This document shows positions 47,714 through 55,654 of a stretch of DNA of 64,000 nt, piece by piece. Source of the stretch: Fimbriiglobus sp043785105 (GTDB lineage: Bacteria; Planctomycetota; Planctomycetia; Gemmatales; Gemmataceae); the NCBI GenBank assembly GCA_043785105.1, contig JAYVXO010000216.1, positions 6,875 through 70,874 on the forward strand, in the 5' to 3' direction. How positions within the stretch are numbered: position 1 is the first letter of the stretch; the number at the start of each line of letters is the position of its first letter. The notes beneath the pieces were generated by a model. The model was given only the letters and a program-made list of their open reading frames with translations. It ran no database searches and was not told the origin of the DNA. The translations under genes were made by a program, and so were the position numbers.

Positions 47714-49522
47714 ATGAGTCGGCCTTCGTTGAGTTTCCTGTTTGCTCGTGACGATGGTGTTCCCGATGCCGTGCTGCTCCGGCGGTTCGGGGAACACCAC
47801 GATGAGGCGGCGTTTGAACTGCTGGTGCGGCGGTATGCCGATGTCGTGTGGACCGTCTGCCGACACACGGCGAGCGATCACCACGCGGCAGAAGATGCGT
47901 TTCAGGCGACCTTTCTTTCGCTGGCCAAGAAGGCGATGAGCGTTCGGGAAAACCTGGCCGGGTGGCTGCATCGGGTGGGGTATCACGCGGCGCTGAAATC
48001 GCGGCAGACCCGGCGCACGAATCCACTGGTCGAGGAACCGCCATCGCGTCAAGCGGAGAGTTCTTGCCCCGACACATCGCAACTGATCCATGCCGAACTC
48101 GCGTCGTTGCCGGATCGGTATCGGTTACCGCTATTGCTCTGCGATCTCGAAGGGTTAACGCATACCGAAGCGGCCAAGCGACTCGGTTGGCCGGTCGGCA
48201 GCGTCTCCGGTCGGCTGGTCCGGGGCCGAGAACAGTTGAAGGCAAAGCTGCTGCGGCACGGCATCGCGTCGGCAGCCATTACTGTCACAACCTTGCCGCT
48301 CCAAGCGACGAGTACGCTGATTCGGATGACAACATCGACCGCAACCGGCGGAGCCATTTCGCCAACGGTTGCGGCCCTTTCACACGGAGTTCTGTCCGCC
48401 ATGCAAATCGCAAAACTCAAACTCACCGCCACGATCGCCGCCGGGGTCATCGGCCTCACAGGGATGGTCACGGTCGTGGGCGTGTCCGCATCGCCACGAT
48501 CCGACGACACACCTGCGAAGAAAGAAGTACCCGTTGTTGCGAAGAAGGCGGAGCAGCCTGTAGAGAAGCCACTGATCGCGGATTCAAAGCAACGGGCCAA
48601 GTCAATTGCCCAACTCAGACGGATCTCGCTTGCCTTTCATCATTATCACGACACATACGGTTATCTCCCCGCCGATGTGGTCGATAAAGACGGGAAACCG
48701 TTGCTCAGTTGGCGTGTGGTGATCCTTCCGTTCATCGAGCAAGAGGAGCTATTCAAACAGTTCAAACTCGACGAAGCTTGGGATAGCGCGCACAACAAGA
48801 AGGCATCCGAAACCGTGGTGAAACTCTTCACGAATGGCCATGAACCGAGGAACACAAAATACCCGATGACATTTTTTCAGCGACCCACTGGCAAAAGGAC
48901 GGCTCACGAACCGGGCGAGAAGATCAAGTTTACGGACATCGCGGACGGTATGTCGAATACGGTCGTCCTCGTCGAGACAAACAAGGCAATCGAATGGGCA
49001 AAGCCCGATGACATGACGTTCGATTGGGGAAAACCGATCGAACTCCGCGGGCCATTTGCCAATACGTTTCAAGCCGCGTTCGGTGATGGTTCGGCGCGAT
49101 GCTTTGCGGGTGGCGTAGCGGCAGCGGTAGCCGCGAAGTTTATCAGTCGTGCTGGTGGTGAGGTGATTCCGGAGGAAGACTACAAAGGCATCGGCTGGCT
49201 AGCCGTGAATTCAGTCGAACACCAGAAAGAGGCAGCTGAGTTGTTGAAGGAACTCAACGAACGGACTGCAATGCTGGAGGAGTCCCTTGCGGAGAACAAC
49301 AAATTGACACAGGAGTTGACGAAACTCCAGAACGATCGCGTGAAGCGCGACCATGCCAAGACAAAGGCGAACCTCGACCTCATGCAGCAACTGTTAGGAA
49401 TCGAAAGTCACATCAGCGATGCAGCGACCCGCAAACTGCAACTGGAAGAACGATTGCGGCACGAGAAGAAGGAACCCCCGGTGCCCACGAAGAATGCCCC
49501 TGTAAAACCGCCGCAACCGTAG
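47714..49522 (+). CDS. ECF sigma factor fused to a DUF1559-like domain and coiled coil
   Basis: The 602-residue protein starts with ECF sigma-2 (residues 20-95: DEAAFELLVRRYADVVWTV and EDAFQATFLSLAKKA) and sigma-4 (residues 125-185: LPDRYRLPLLLCDLEGLTHTEAAKRLG). A hydrophobic segment at 238-260 (LKLTATIAAGVIGLTGMVTV) likely crosses the membrane. Residues 295-480 match the DUF1559 pseudopilin-like family: AQLRRISLAFHHYHDTYGYLPAD, LLSWRVVILPFIEQEELFKQFKLDE, and FTDIADGMSNTVVLVET. Residues 490-590 are a coiled coil (LLKELNERTAMLEESLAENN). DUF1559 is normally a stand-alone secreted pseudopilin; here it sits behind a sigma factor. The ATG at 47714 has no clear ribosome binding site. Confidence 0.85.
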   Translation: MSRPSLSFLFARDDGVPDAVLLRRFGEHHDEAAFELLVRRYADVVWTVCRHTASDHHAAEDAFQATFLSLAKKAMSVRENLAGWLHRVGYHAALKSRQTRRTNPLVEEPPSRQAESSCPDTSQLIHAELASLPDRYRLPLLLCDLEGLTHTEAAKRLGWPVGSVSGRLVRGREQLKAKLLRHGIASAAITVTTLPLQATSTLIRMTTSTATGGAISPTVAALSHGVLSAMQIAKLKLTATIAAGVIGLTGMVTVVGVSASPRSDDTPAKKEVPVVAKKAEQPVEKPLIADSKQRAKSIAQLRRISLAFHHYHDTYGYLPADVVDKDGKPLLSWRVVILPFIEQEELFKQFKLDEAWDSAHNKKASETVVKLFTNGHEPRNTKYPMTFFQRPTGKRTAHEPGEKIKFTDIADGMSNTVVLVETNKAIEWAKPDDMTFDWGKPIELRGPFANTFQAAFGDGSARCFAGGVAAAVAAKFISRAGGEVIPEEDYKGIGWLAVNSVEHQKEAAELLKELNERTAMLEESLAENNKLTQELTKLQNDRVKRDHAKTKANLDLMQQLLGIESHISDAATRKLQLEERLRHEKKEPPVPTKNAPVKPPQP

Positions 49523-49545
49523 GGGGTACACCCAAGGCCGAAATC

Positions 49546-49575
49546 CTGACTCACTTCGATCGGGCCTGGTATAAT
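49546..49575 (+). promoter_or_regulatory. Extended -10 promoter upstream of the kinase repeat
   Basis: TGGTATAAT at 49567-49575 is a perfect extended -10. CTGACT at 49546-49551 is a fair -35 with an 18-base spacer. Transcription from here would cross the 49-bp inverted repeat before reaching the kinase gene. Confidence 0.5.
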
Positions 49576-49597
49576 TCAGCACGCTGTCTTCATCGCG

Positions 49598-49804
49598 TTT
49601 GCGGCCCTGAAAGGGACGTTCTGTCAGCCCAGGGCCATGCCCTGGGGACCGGGCTGGGGACCGGGCTGGGGACCGGGCAACAATCCGGTTTTTCGACCTG
49701 TCTCGACCGTTCATTCCCGACGATGGCCACACGCAGAGCCGTCCCGTCCCTCGTTCCCAGGGCATGGCCCTGGGCTGACAGAACGTCCCTTTCAGGGCCG
49801 CAAA
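49598..49804. repeat. Perfect 49-bp inverted repeat with internal 12-bp tandem repeats
   Basis: Bases 49598-49646 are an exact inverted copy of 49756-49804. The arm includes GGCCCTGAAAGGGACGTTCT and CAGCCCAGGGCCATGCCCTG, each partly palindromic. Just inside the left arm, GGGGACCGGGCT occurs almost three times in a row (49644-49678). The central part holds no gene. Confidence 0.92.
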
Positions 49805-49854
49805 CCAAGATGGCAGAAAAATTGGCCAGACCCACCTTTGCCCACGCCGACCAA

Positions 49855-49884
49855 TTGACACGCCCCCCTCGTTCACTCTATAGT
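49855..49884 (+). promoter_or_regulatory. Sigma-70 type promoter of the Ser/Thr kinase gene
   Basis: TTGACA (49855-49860) is a perfect -35 and TATAGT (49879-49884) a good -10, with an 18-base spacer. Transcription would start near 49891, leaving a leader of about 40 bases before the ATG at 49931. This also rules out the GTG at 49889 as start. Confidence 0.7.
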
Positions 49885-49930
49885 CTAGGTGCGTCATATC
49901 GTGGCCGCGTTCTGCGGAGGGGTTGGTGGG

Positions 49931-52900
49931 ATGCCGACTTCGGCGGGTTCGTCTGATTTTGTGCCGTTGTTGCCCGCTTCGTTGGACGGAGCGGGAAGCA
50001 ATCCGGACGACGCACCGACCATCATTACGCCCAATCGCCAAGGATCGCCTTCGGACCCCAGTATCGGGTTGGCGATCGGCAGTATTTTGGGGCACTACGA
50101 ACTGTTGGGGTCGGTCGGCGTGGGTGGCATGGGGGCGGTGTTGAAGGCCCGCGATCTGGAACTGAACCGGATCGTGGCGCTGAAGATTCTCCCGCCGCGC
50201 ATGGCCCGCGATCCCGATAGTGTCACGCGGTTCAAGCAGGAAGCCCGTGCCGGGGCGTTGCTCGACCACGACAACATCGCCCGCGTGTTTTCGATCGGCG
50301 AAGACCAAGGCTTGCACTTCATCGCGTTCGAGTTCGTGGACGGCGAAAACCTGCGCACGCTGATCGAACGTCGCGGCACGATCCCACCGGCGGAGTGCGT
50401 GCGGTACATGCTGCAAGTCGCGGCGGGGTTGGCGCACGCCGTGACACGCGGTGTCATTCACCGCGACATCAAGCCAAGCAACATCGTTGTGACCACCGAT
50501 GGCAAGGCGAAGATCGTCGATATGGGCTTGGCGCGGAACCTGTCGCAAAGCGTCAACGGCGGTTTGACCCAATCCGGGGTGACATTGGGCACGTTCGATT
50601 ACATTTCGCCCGAACAGGCCATCGACCCACGCCGGGTGGACATTCGCAGCGACATTTACAGCCTGGGGTGTGCGTTCTACCACGCGCTAACGGGGCGGCC
50701 ACCCGTCCCCGAAGGCACGGCGGCGAAAAAACTGAACGCCCACCAGAACGAACCCGTCCTCGACCCACGAGTGCTGAACCCGCAAATCCCGGACGAACTC
50801 GCCATCATCTTGGCCAAGATGATGGCCAAGGACGCGAACCGGCGGTACCAGTCGCCGACCGAACTGATTGCCGTCCTCACCGCGATGGCACGACTACTGA
50901 ACTTGTCGCCGGAAACGATGCTCCAAGACCCGAGTGCGTTGCCCGCCGATAGCTCGTCGGTGCAACTACTGCCCCAACCGCCGAAAATCTCCGTCGTCCT
51001 CGTCGCGGGAATTGCAGTGCTCGTCGCGGCGGTGGTGATTGCGATCAGCTTGTCGAACACGAAATCGTCGAACCCGATCGTTCCGAAAATGTTCGATACG
51101 AACGTGGGGTTGGTCAAGTCGTCACCACCCGTTGTGGAAGGCTCCCTGCCGATTCCGCCGCCGCAACAAGTTGAACAAACCGTTGCCGTGGCGAACACGC
51201 TCGAACAGTTCGTCGCCGCGCTCAAAACCCCAAGCGTCGTGGAAATTCAGTTGGAGCCGGGGCACCGCTACGACTTCACGCGGCTGTCTGCCGGGTTGGT
51301 CGTGCAATCGAAGAAGTTGTTGATCGAACCGAAGCCCAATGGCGTGGACACACGGGCCGGGCCGCCGATCATCCGGCTTGCCGCCGTGGCAGTCGATCCG
51401 CTGGCGCCGGGTACCAGTCGGGCCGCGTCGTTGACGTTTGCAAAAATGGAGTCGTTGGTGTTTCGCGGCGTGCAGTTTGAAATCGCGGAGGGGCCGTTCA
51501 ACGAAGACCGCCCGGAACGGTTCGCGGGGTTAGTGGTGTCGGACGTGGGCAAACTGGAACTGCTGGAGTGTCGGTTCGACGCGGATCGAGACCTTCAAAC
51601 CACGGATGTCATCGGGTTGTCAGTCGTTCACAGCAACCGCGAAACGGCGAATCTGGTGAGCGTGAGGAACACGTACTTCGGCCTCCGGCGTGGGGTCGCC
51701 GTTCAACTGAGCGGGCGCATCAACGTCGATGTTCAGGAGTGTGCGTTCACGCCCCACCCGGCGGTGTTCGCGCTGCGGGGTGACCCGGAAGAGAGTGAGA
51801 CTTCCTCCGAACTCACGTTGCGAAGTTGCACGTTTTTGATGGAGAAGGGTGCCGTCATCGAAGCCGAAGCGAACGCCCGCTGGCTCGTTTCGGCGGGTTA
51901 TTGTGTGTTCGGCACGCCGGCACCGGACCCCGCGTTGGAGATGATGGCCGGGCAACCCGAACGCCGGGCGTCCGTCTTGCGGATGACGATCGACAAGCCG
52001 GACGATGCCCGGTTCCGCGGGCGGATTGAGGAACCCAACGTCTACTACCGCGTCGATCCGTTTTCGACGCCGACCCGGAGTTACACCTTCGACGAGTGCA
52101 AACGAGACTGGACCCCGAACCCCGTGAGCGACGCGACCGCCGTCGAGTTGCGCACCGCACCCTGGGCGGCAACGGACCCGACTTTGGCACTCGGTGGCGC
52201 CAAACCCTGGGAAGCGTTCCGGCTGAAGACCACCTTGCGGGCGGTCCGAATCGCCCGGAGCGATGTCGTGATTCTGGGCGTGAAAGACCTGCCCCGTTCG
52301 GACGCTAAAATCTACGACCCCTGGCCGCCGCCTCGCCCTGAGTCGGCGACCGAACAGCGGGTGAAAATCGTCTACCCGAACGCCCCCGCCGAACTCAGGG
52401 CCGATTTACCGCGAAGCACGTACCTCACGCTCGATGCCGCCATCGCGGAGGCAAAAGCCGACGACGTGATTCAGATCCGGCACGATGGCCAACTGGAAGT
52501 GCCGCAAACGACGATCGACCGAGCGAAGTTACGACTCACGATTAAACCGTACCCCGGTTCGACGCCGATTCTGATCGCGGCGAAAGACAACAACAAGCTC
52601 GATGCGTGTTTGTTCCGGCTGATTGAAGGACAACTCACGCTCGATTCGCTGGAGATTCGCCTGCGGCCCCGCAAGGGGCGATCAGAGAATTTCAAATCCC
52701 TGTCGGTCGTCTCGATCGTCGCGGGGCGGGAATGCACGTTGAAGAATTGCACGGTGACACTCGAAGAGAAGGAAGGCGAAGTCCTCACGGCGATTCTGTT
52801 AACTGATGCCGATGGCGAGATGCGCACGGACAACGCCGCACCGCCTGTCGTCAAAATTGAGCAATCGCTGATCCGAGGCACCGGGCGCGGCATCTGGGTG

Positions 52901-53527
52901 CCCACGGCGCGGCCGTTCGACTTGAACATCACCAATTCGATTCTGGCGCTGGCCGGGTCGGTCGTTGACATTGATCCACCCAGTCGCGTCCCCATGCCGT
53001 CCGCGATCGTGCGGGTGCAGTTGGAACAAGTCACGGCGTTGCTCGGCGGGTCGTTCTTCAACCTCAACGCGGGCCGGACGGCTTTGGGTGCTAAGCCGCT
53101 GGGCTGGGTTCCCGTCGATGTCACCGCACGGCGGTGCCTGTTCGCGGCTTACGACGACACGCTGCCGTTCGTTACTGTCCTCGGTGCGGACCCTGCTTCG
53201 CTGAACCGAATGTTAACCTGGAACGCCGCGCGAACGAACTGGTACGCGAACTTCCCGCCCCGTGCCACCTGGATGGAACTGATCCCCGCCGATGACATGC
53301 AACTGACGAAAAACTACTCCGAGGCGGAGTGGTTCACGTTCACCGGGGAAAACGCCGCCAATTCTAGTGGGAAAGTGACGTTCACAACTCCCGCACCAAT
53401 GATTCGCCGGAAGTTCACCACCGTCGAGTCCAAGCATCTGGCCGTGGAGCGTGTGGACATATCCGATGCGACACCGAATGAAGTGGGAGCCACGGTGAGC
53501 GAAGTGGCCAAGCCGAACGGGGATTAA
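49931..53527 (+). CDS. Transmembrane Ser/Thr protein kinase with large external domain
   Basis: The 1198-residue protein has a kinase domain at residues 55-325: glycine-rich loop GSVGVGGMGAV (60-70), Lys85 in VALKIL, catalytic HRDIKPSN (177-184), and DMG (197-199) in place of the usual DFG. The APE-type motif reads SPEQ. One membrane helix follows (354-374). The remaining 820 residues are outside and look like two right-handed beta-helix halves: repeated short strands such as LELLECRFDAD and LTLRSCTFLMEKGAVIEAEA, then YLTLDAAIAEAKADDVIQIR, which starts a second helix. Such a domain may bind carbohydrate or cell-wall material. GGAGG at 49916-49920 supports the start. The stop overlaps the convergent PII gene. 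Confidence 0.88.
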   Translation: MPTSAGSSDFVPLLPASLDGAGSNPDDAPTIITPNRQGSPSDPSIGLAIGSILGHYELLGSVGVGGMGAVLKARDLELNRIVALKILPPRMARDPDSVTRFKQEARAGALLDHDNIARVFSIGEDQGLHFIAFEFVDGENLRTLIERRGTIPPAECVRYMLQVAAGLAHAVTRGVIHRDIKPSNIVVTTDGKAKIVDMGLARNLSQSVNGGLTQSGVTLGTFDYISPEQAIDPRRVDIRSDIYSLGCAFYHALTGRPPVPEGTAAKKLNAHQNEPVLDPRVLNPQIPDELAIILAKMMAKDANRRYQSPTELIAVLTAMARLLNLSPETMLQDPSALPADSSSVQLLPQPPKISVVLVAGIAVLVAAVVIAISLSNTKSSNPIVPKMFDTNVGLVKSSPPVVEGSLPIPPPQQVEQTVAVANTLEQFVAALKTPSVVEIQLEPGHRYDFTRLSAGLVVQSKKLLIEPKPNGVDTRAGPPIIRLAAVAVDPLAPGTSRAASLTFAKMESLVFRGVQFEIAEGPFNEDRPERFAGLVVSDVGKLELLECRFDADRDLQTTDVIGLSVVHSNRETANLVSVRNTYFGLRRGVAVQLSGRINVDVQECAFTPHPAVFALRGDPEESETSSELTLRSCTFLMEKGAVIEAEANARWLVSAGYCVFGTPAPDPALEMMAGQPERRASVLRMTIDKPDDARFRGRIEEPNVYYRVDPFSTPTRSYTFDECKRDWTPNPVSDATAVELRTAPWAATDPTLALGGAKPWEAFRLKTTLRAVRIARSDVVILGVKDLPRSDAKIYDPWPPPRPESATEQRVKIVYPNAPAELRADLPRSTYLTLDAAIAEAKADDVIQIRHDGQLEVPQTTIDRAKLRLTIKPYPGSTPILIAAKDNNKLDACLFRLIEGQLTLDSLEIRLRPRKGRSENFKSLSVVSIVAGRECTLKNCTVTLEEKEGEVLTAILLTDADGEMRTDNAAPPVVKIEQSLIRGTGRGIWVPTARPFDLNITNSILALAGSVVDIDPPSRVPMPSAIVRVQLEQVTALLGGSFFNLNAGRTALGAKPLGWVPVDVTARRCLFAAYDDTLPFVTVLGADPASLNRMLTWNAARTNWYANFPPRATWMELIPADDMQLTKNYSEAEWFTFTGENAANSSGKVTFTTPAPMIRRKFTTVESKHLAVERVDISDATPNEVGATVSEVAKPNGD

Positions 53528-53835
53528 ATCTCGATCGCTTCCCAGGCGGTCGGGACCACGAACACTTTGCCATCGCCGATGCGTCCGGTGCGGGCGGCTT
53601 TGGTGACACGGTCCGCGAGTGCTTCGTAACGATCTGCGGTCACCCAGACGGTGATCTCGACCTTCGGCAGGTAGGCCATACTGAAATCGCCGCCACGGTA
53701 CTTATCGAGATACCCTTTCTGGCGACCGTAGCCCTTCGCCTCGCGCACAACACACAACTCGACACCGACTTCGGCGATGACTTGCAACACCGCTTCGGCG
53801 CGAAAGGGCTTCACCACAATCGTCAGGTGTTTCAT
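53524..53835 (-). CDS. P-II family nitrogen regulator lacking the T-loop tyrosine
   Basis: P-II proteins bind ATP, ADP and 2-oxoglutarate and control nitrogen metabolism. The 103 residues have KGYGRQKGYLDKYRGGDF (T loop), LPKVEITVWV and the C-terminal TGRIGDGKVFVVP motif. At position 51, where E. coli GlnB has the uridylylated Tyr51, there is Phe51, so control by uridylylation at this site is not expected. The length is a few residues short of the 112 of GlnB. It is the last gene of an operon after pyrE, DUF350 and a lipoprotein gene; no amtB or glnA is nearby. Its stop interlocks with the kinase stop (TTAA). Confidence 0.86.
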   Translation of the reverse strand: MKHLTIVVKPFRAEAVLQVIAEVGVELCVVREAKGYGRQKGYLDKYRGGDFSMAYLPKVEITVWVTADRYEALADRVTKAARTGRIGDGKVFVVPTAWEAIEI

Positions 53836-54233
53836 GATGCACTGCTACTGCCGCTGCCACCCGAAATCGCCGTACCTGTTCCCCCGAAGCCACCGCGCGA
53901 AACTCCAGACGAACCACCCTGCACCGGGGCACCGCCACCGTAGCCGGGTCGGCCACCATACCCGCCACCGCCGCCAAAGAACAGCGGCAGGAATAACGGC
54001 ACGTAGGACCGCCGGTGCGTGGACTGCTGCGTCGTGCTGTCCGCCGTCTGCGTCGTGTTCGGCGTGTCGGATGCAATGGCATCCGCACCAAACGAGTTAC
54101 TGTCGGAGTCGATTGGTGCCGGGGTTGGTTCCGGCTCGTCGTCCTGCGGGGCCGGGAGCAAACAGCAACAGCAACTGCACATCATGGCAGTGCCGAGTAA
54201 CACGAACGTGATGTTCCGACTTTTGCTCTTCAT
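53832..54233 (-). CDS. Gly/Ser-rich putative lipoprotein
   Basis: The 133-residue product has an N-terminal signal ending near residue 18 in LLGTAMMCSCCCC, so a lipidated Cys is likely, though the four to five adjacent cysteines make the exact site uncertain. The rest is low complexity: Pro/Asp-rich (29-40), Thr/Ser-rich (50-70) and a Gly-rich end (GGGGGYGGRPGYGGG). No domain is recognised. The start is two bases after the DUF350 stop, and its stop overlaps the PII start by four bases, so the three genes are tightly coupled. Confidence 0.65.
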   Translation of the reverse strand: MKSKSRNITFVLLGTAMMCSCCCCLLPAPQDDEPEPTPAPIDSDSNSFGADAIASDTPNTTQTADSTTQQSTHRRSYVPLFLPLFFGGGGGYGGRPGYGGGAPVQGGSSGVSRGGFGGTGTAISGGSGSSSAS

Positions 54234-54235
54234 GA

Positions 54236-54496
54236 TTATCCCACGATGGCTGCAGCCACGACGATCGCAATTGCCAACAGTAATGATCCGACCACAACGG
54301 CGACGGCCACACTACCTTCTTGCAGTTTCTTCTCGACATCCAGGTTCGGCGTGATCCACTCGAACACTTTATATCCTAGCATCAAAAGCAAGATCCCGAG
54401 TAATCCAAACGCCGCAGCGGAGATCAACCCCGTCCCGAGGTGTTCGAGTGAGAACGAAAGCGAAAATGTGGTCGCTGTGGCGAAGAGCGGGTTCAT
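54236..54496 (-). CDS. DUF350 family membrane protein
   Basis: The 86-residue protein has two membrane helices (about 22-47 and 61-86) and the DUF350 signature FGLLGILLLMLGYKVFEWITP followed by LDVEKKLQEGSVAVAVVVG. DUF350 proteins have no firm function; some are linked to polyamine-synthesis-like gene clusters. It sits 27 bases downstream of pyrE and directly before the lipoprotein and PII genes, so a role linked to PII signalling at the membrane is possible. Confidence 0.8.
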   Translation of the reverse strand: MNPLFATATTFSLSFSLEHLGTGLISAAAFGLLGILLLMLGYKVFEWITPNLDVEKKLQEGSVAVAVVVGSLLLAIAIVVAAAIVG

Positions 54497-54523
54497 GGGC
54501 GGTCCTTGGACTAAAGGTCATCG

Positions 54524-55069
54524 TCAATTCGCGGGCTGAATGCCGAAATCTTGGATCGTGAACAGCGGTCGAAAGTCATACCCCGTCAACGCTTCCCGCG
54601 CACCTTGAAGCCGATCGCAAATACAAATCACCCGCACCACCGTGGCCCCCAACGCTTCCACGGCGTGGATCGCTTGCACGACGCTACCGCCGGTAGTGAG
54701 CACGTCATCAATCACAACGACTTTGTCGCCCGCCTTCACTTGGCCTTCAACCAGTTCTTGGCTGCCGTGGCTCTTGGCCTGCTTGCGGACGAAGAACCCC
54801 TCGACAACCCGGCCACTCCGATGGCACGCCACCAGCGCCGCCGCCGCCAGCGGAATCGCCCCGACTTCCAGGCCGCCGATCGCATCCATTTTCAGGTCGT
54901 GCGTGGCCTCGTTCAGCAATTCGCCCAGCAGCGTGATTGCTTCGGCGTGGAACAGCACTTTCTTGGAATTGATGTAGTAACGGCTTTTCAGCCCCGATGC
55001 CAGCGTGAAATCACCGAACTGAACCGCCCGTTCCAGGAACAGTTCGCGGAGTCGATCCCGGTTGGACAT
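54524..55069 (-). CDS. pyrE: Orotate phosphoribosyltransferase
   Basis: PyrE joins orotate and PRPP to form OMP in pyrimidine synthesis. The 181-residue sequence has the N-terminal FTLASGLKSRYYINSKKV segment, the GGLEVGAIPLAAA segment, and the PRPP-binding motif VVVIDDVLTTGGSV. It ends FGIQPAN. The length is slightly short of the usual 200-215. It is the first gene of a minus-strand operon with DUF350, a lipoprotein and PII. Confidence 0.93.
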   Translation of the reverse strand: MSNRDRLRELFLERAVQFGDFTLASGLKSRYYINSKKVLFHAEAITLLGELLNEATHDLKMDAIGGLEVGAIPLAAAALVACHRSGRVVEGFFVRKQAKSHGSQELVEGQVKAGDKVVVIDDVLTTGGSVVQAIHAVEALGATVVRVICICDRLQGAREALTGYDFRPLFTIQDFGIQPAN

Positions 55070-55216
55070 GAGCGAAGCACCCTGACGTTTTCGTGTAGAA
55101 TTGGAGTGAGTTATACCCCGACTTTCTTGGGCAGGCTATTATCCGGCGGGGGATTGTTGCTTAAGATGACGGCGTTCCGTGCGTACAACCCCTTCCTCCG
55201 ACCGGGAGGTTCCGCG

Positions 55217-55579
55217 ATGGCCGATGCCAAGAAAACCTACACCGATGCCGAAATCACCGCGAAGTTGCTCGAACACGGCTTAAGTGAATGGTATCTCGAA
55301 GACGGCTGGATTCGACGGAAGTTCAACACCGACGGTTGGCCGCAAACCCTCATGGCCGTGAACGCCATCGGCTACCTCGCGGAAGCAGCGTGGCACCACC
55401 CCGACCTCGCCATCACCTGGGGCAAACTGTGGGTGAAACTCCAGACCCACGACGCGGGCGGGATCACCGACAAGGATTTTGAATTGGCCAAAAAGATCGA
55501 AGAAGTGGTACTGTATCGCCCCAACGGCGGCGCGCTGGGCAGCGGCAACCCCAGCAAGTTTGTGTTCAGCAAAAAATAG
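55217..55579 (+). CDS. 4a-hydroxytetrahydrobiopterin (pterin-4a-carbinolamine) dehydratase
   Basis: The enzyme dehydrates 4a-hydroxytetrahydropterin to recycle the pterin cofactor. The 120 residues carry the family signature AEAAWHHPDLAITW and the segment LQTHDAGGITDKDFELA, and end with a short extra tail LYRPNGGALGSGN. The start at 55217 has GGGAGGT before it. The frame is open upstream over pyrE, but that part is on the opposite strand to pyrE and is not homologous. No phenylalanine hydroxylase gene is nearby; bacteria often keep the gene alone. Confidence 0.9.
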   Translation: MADAKKTYTDAEITAKLLEHGLSEWYLEDGWIRRKFNTDGWPQTLMAVNAIGYLAEAAWHHPDLAITWGKLWVKLQTHDAGGITDKDFELAKKIEEVVLYRPNGGALGSGNPSKFVFSKK

Positions 55580-55593
55580 CCAGAAAGCCCACG

Positions 55594-55623
55594 AAAGCCC
55601 ACGGACGATCGTCCGTGGGCTTT
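55594..55623 (+). terminator. 30-bp perfect palindrome terminator
   Basis: AAAGCCCACGGACGA (55594-55608) is mirrored exactly by 55609-55623, ending TTT. It follows the dehydratase stop by 14 bases and precedes the DUF6807 gene. It shares AAAGCCCA and ACGATCGT boxes with 22145-22174. Confidence 0.85.
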
Positions 55624-55654
55624 ACATCACACTCCCCACTCAGGAAGTTTCCCC

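Noticed and set aside
49644..49678. 12-bp tandem GGGGACCGGGCT as a regulatory iteron
   Set aside because: Fewer than three full copies inside a palindromic repeat; no replication gene or origin feature nearby.
49889..49930. GTG start at 49889 for the kinase
   Set aside because: A sigma-70 promoter at 49855-49884 would start transcription at about 49891, after this codon, and GGAGG fits the ATG at 49931.
54551..55216. 222-codon N-terminal extension of the pterin dehydratase frame
   Set aside because: It runs antisense to pyrE; the dehydratase has its own start and ribosome binding site at 55217.
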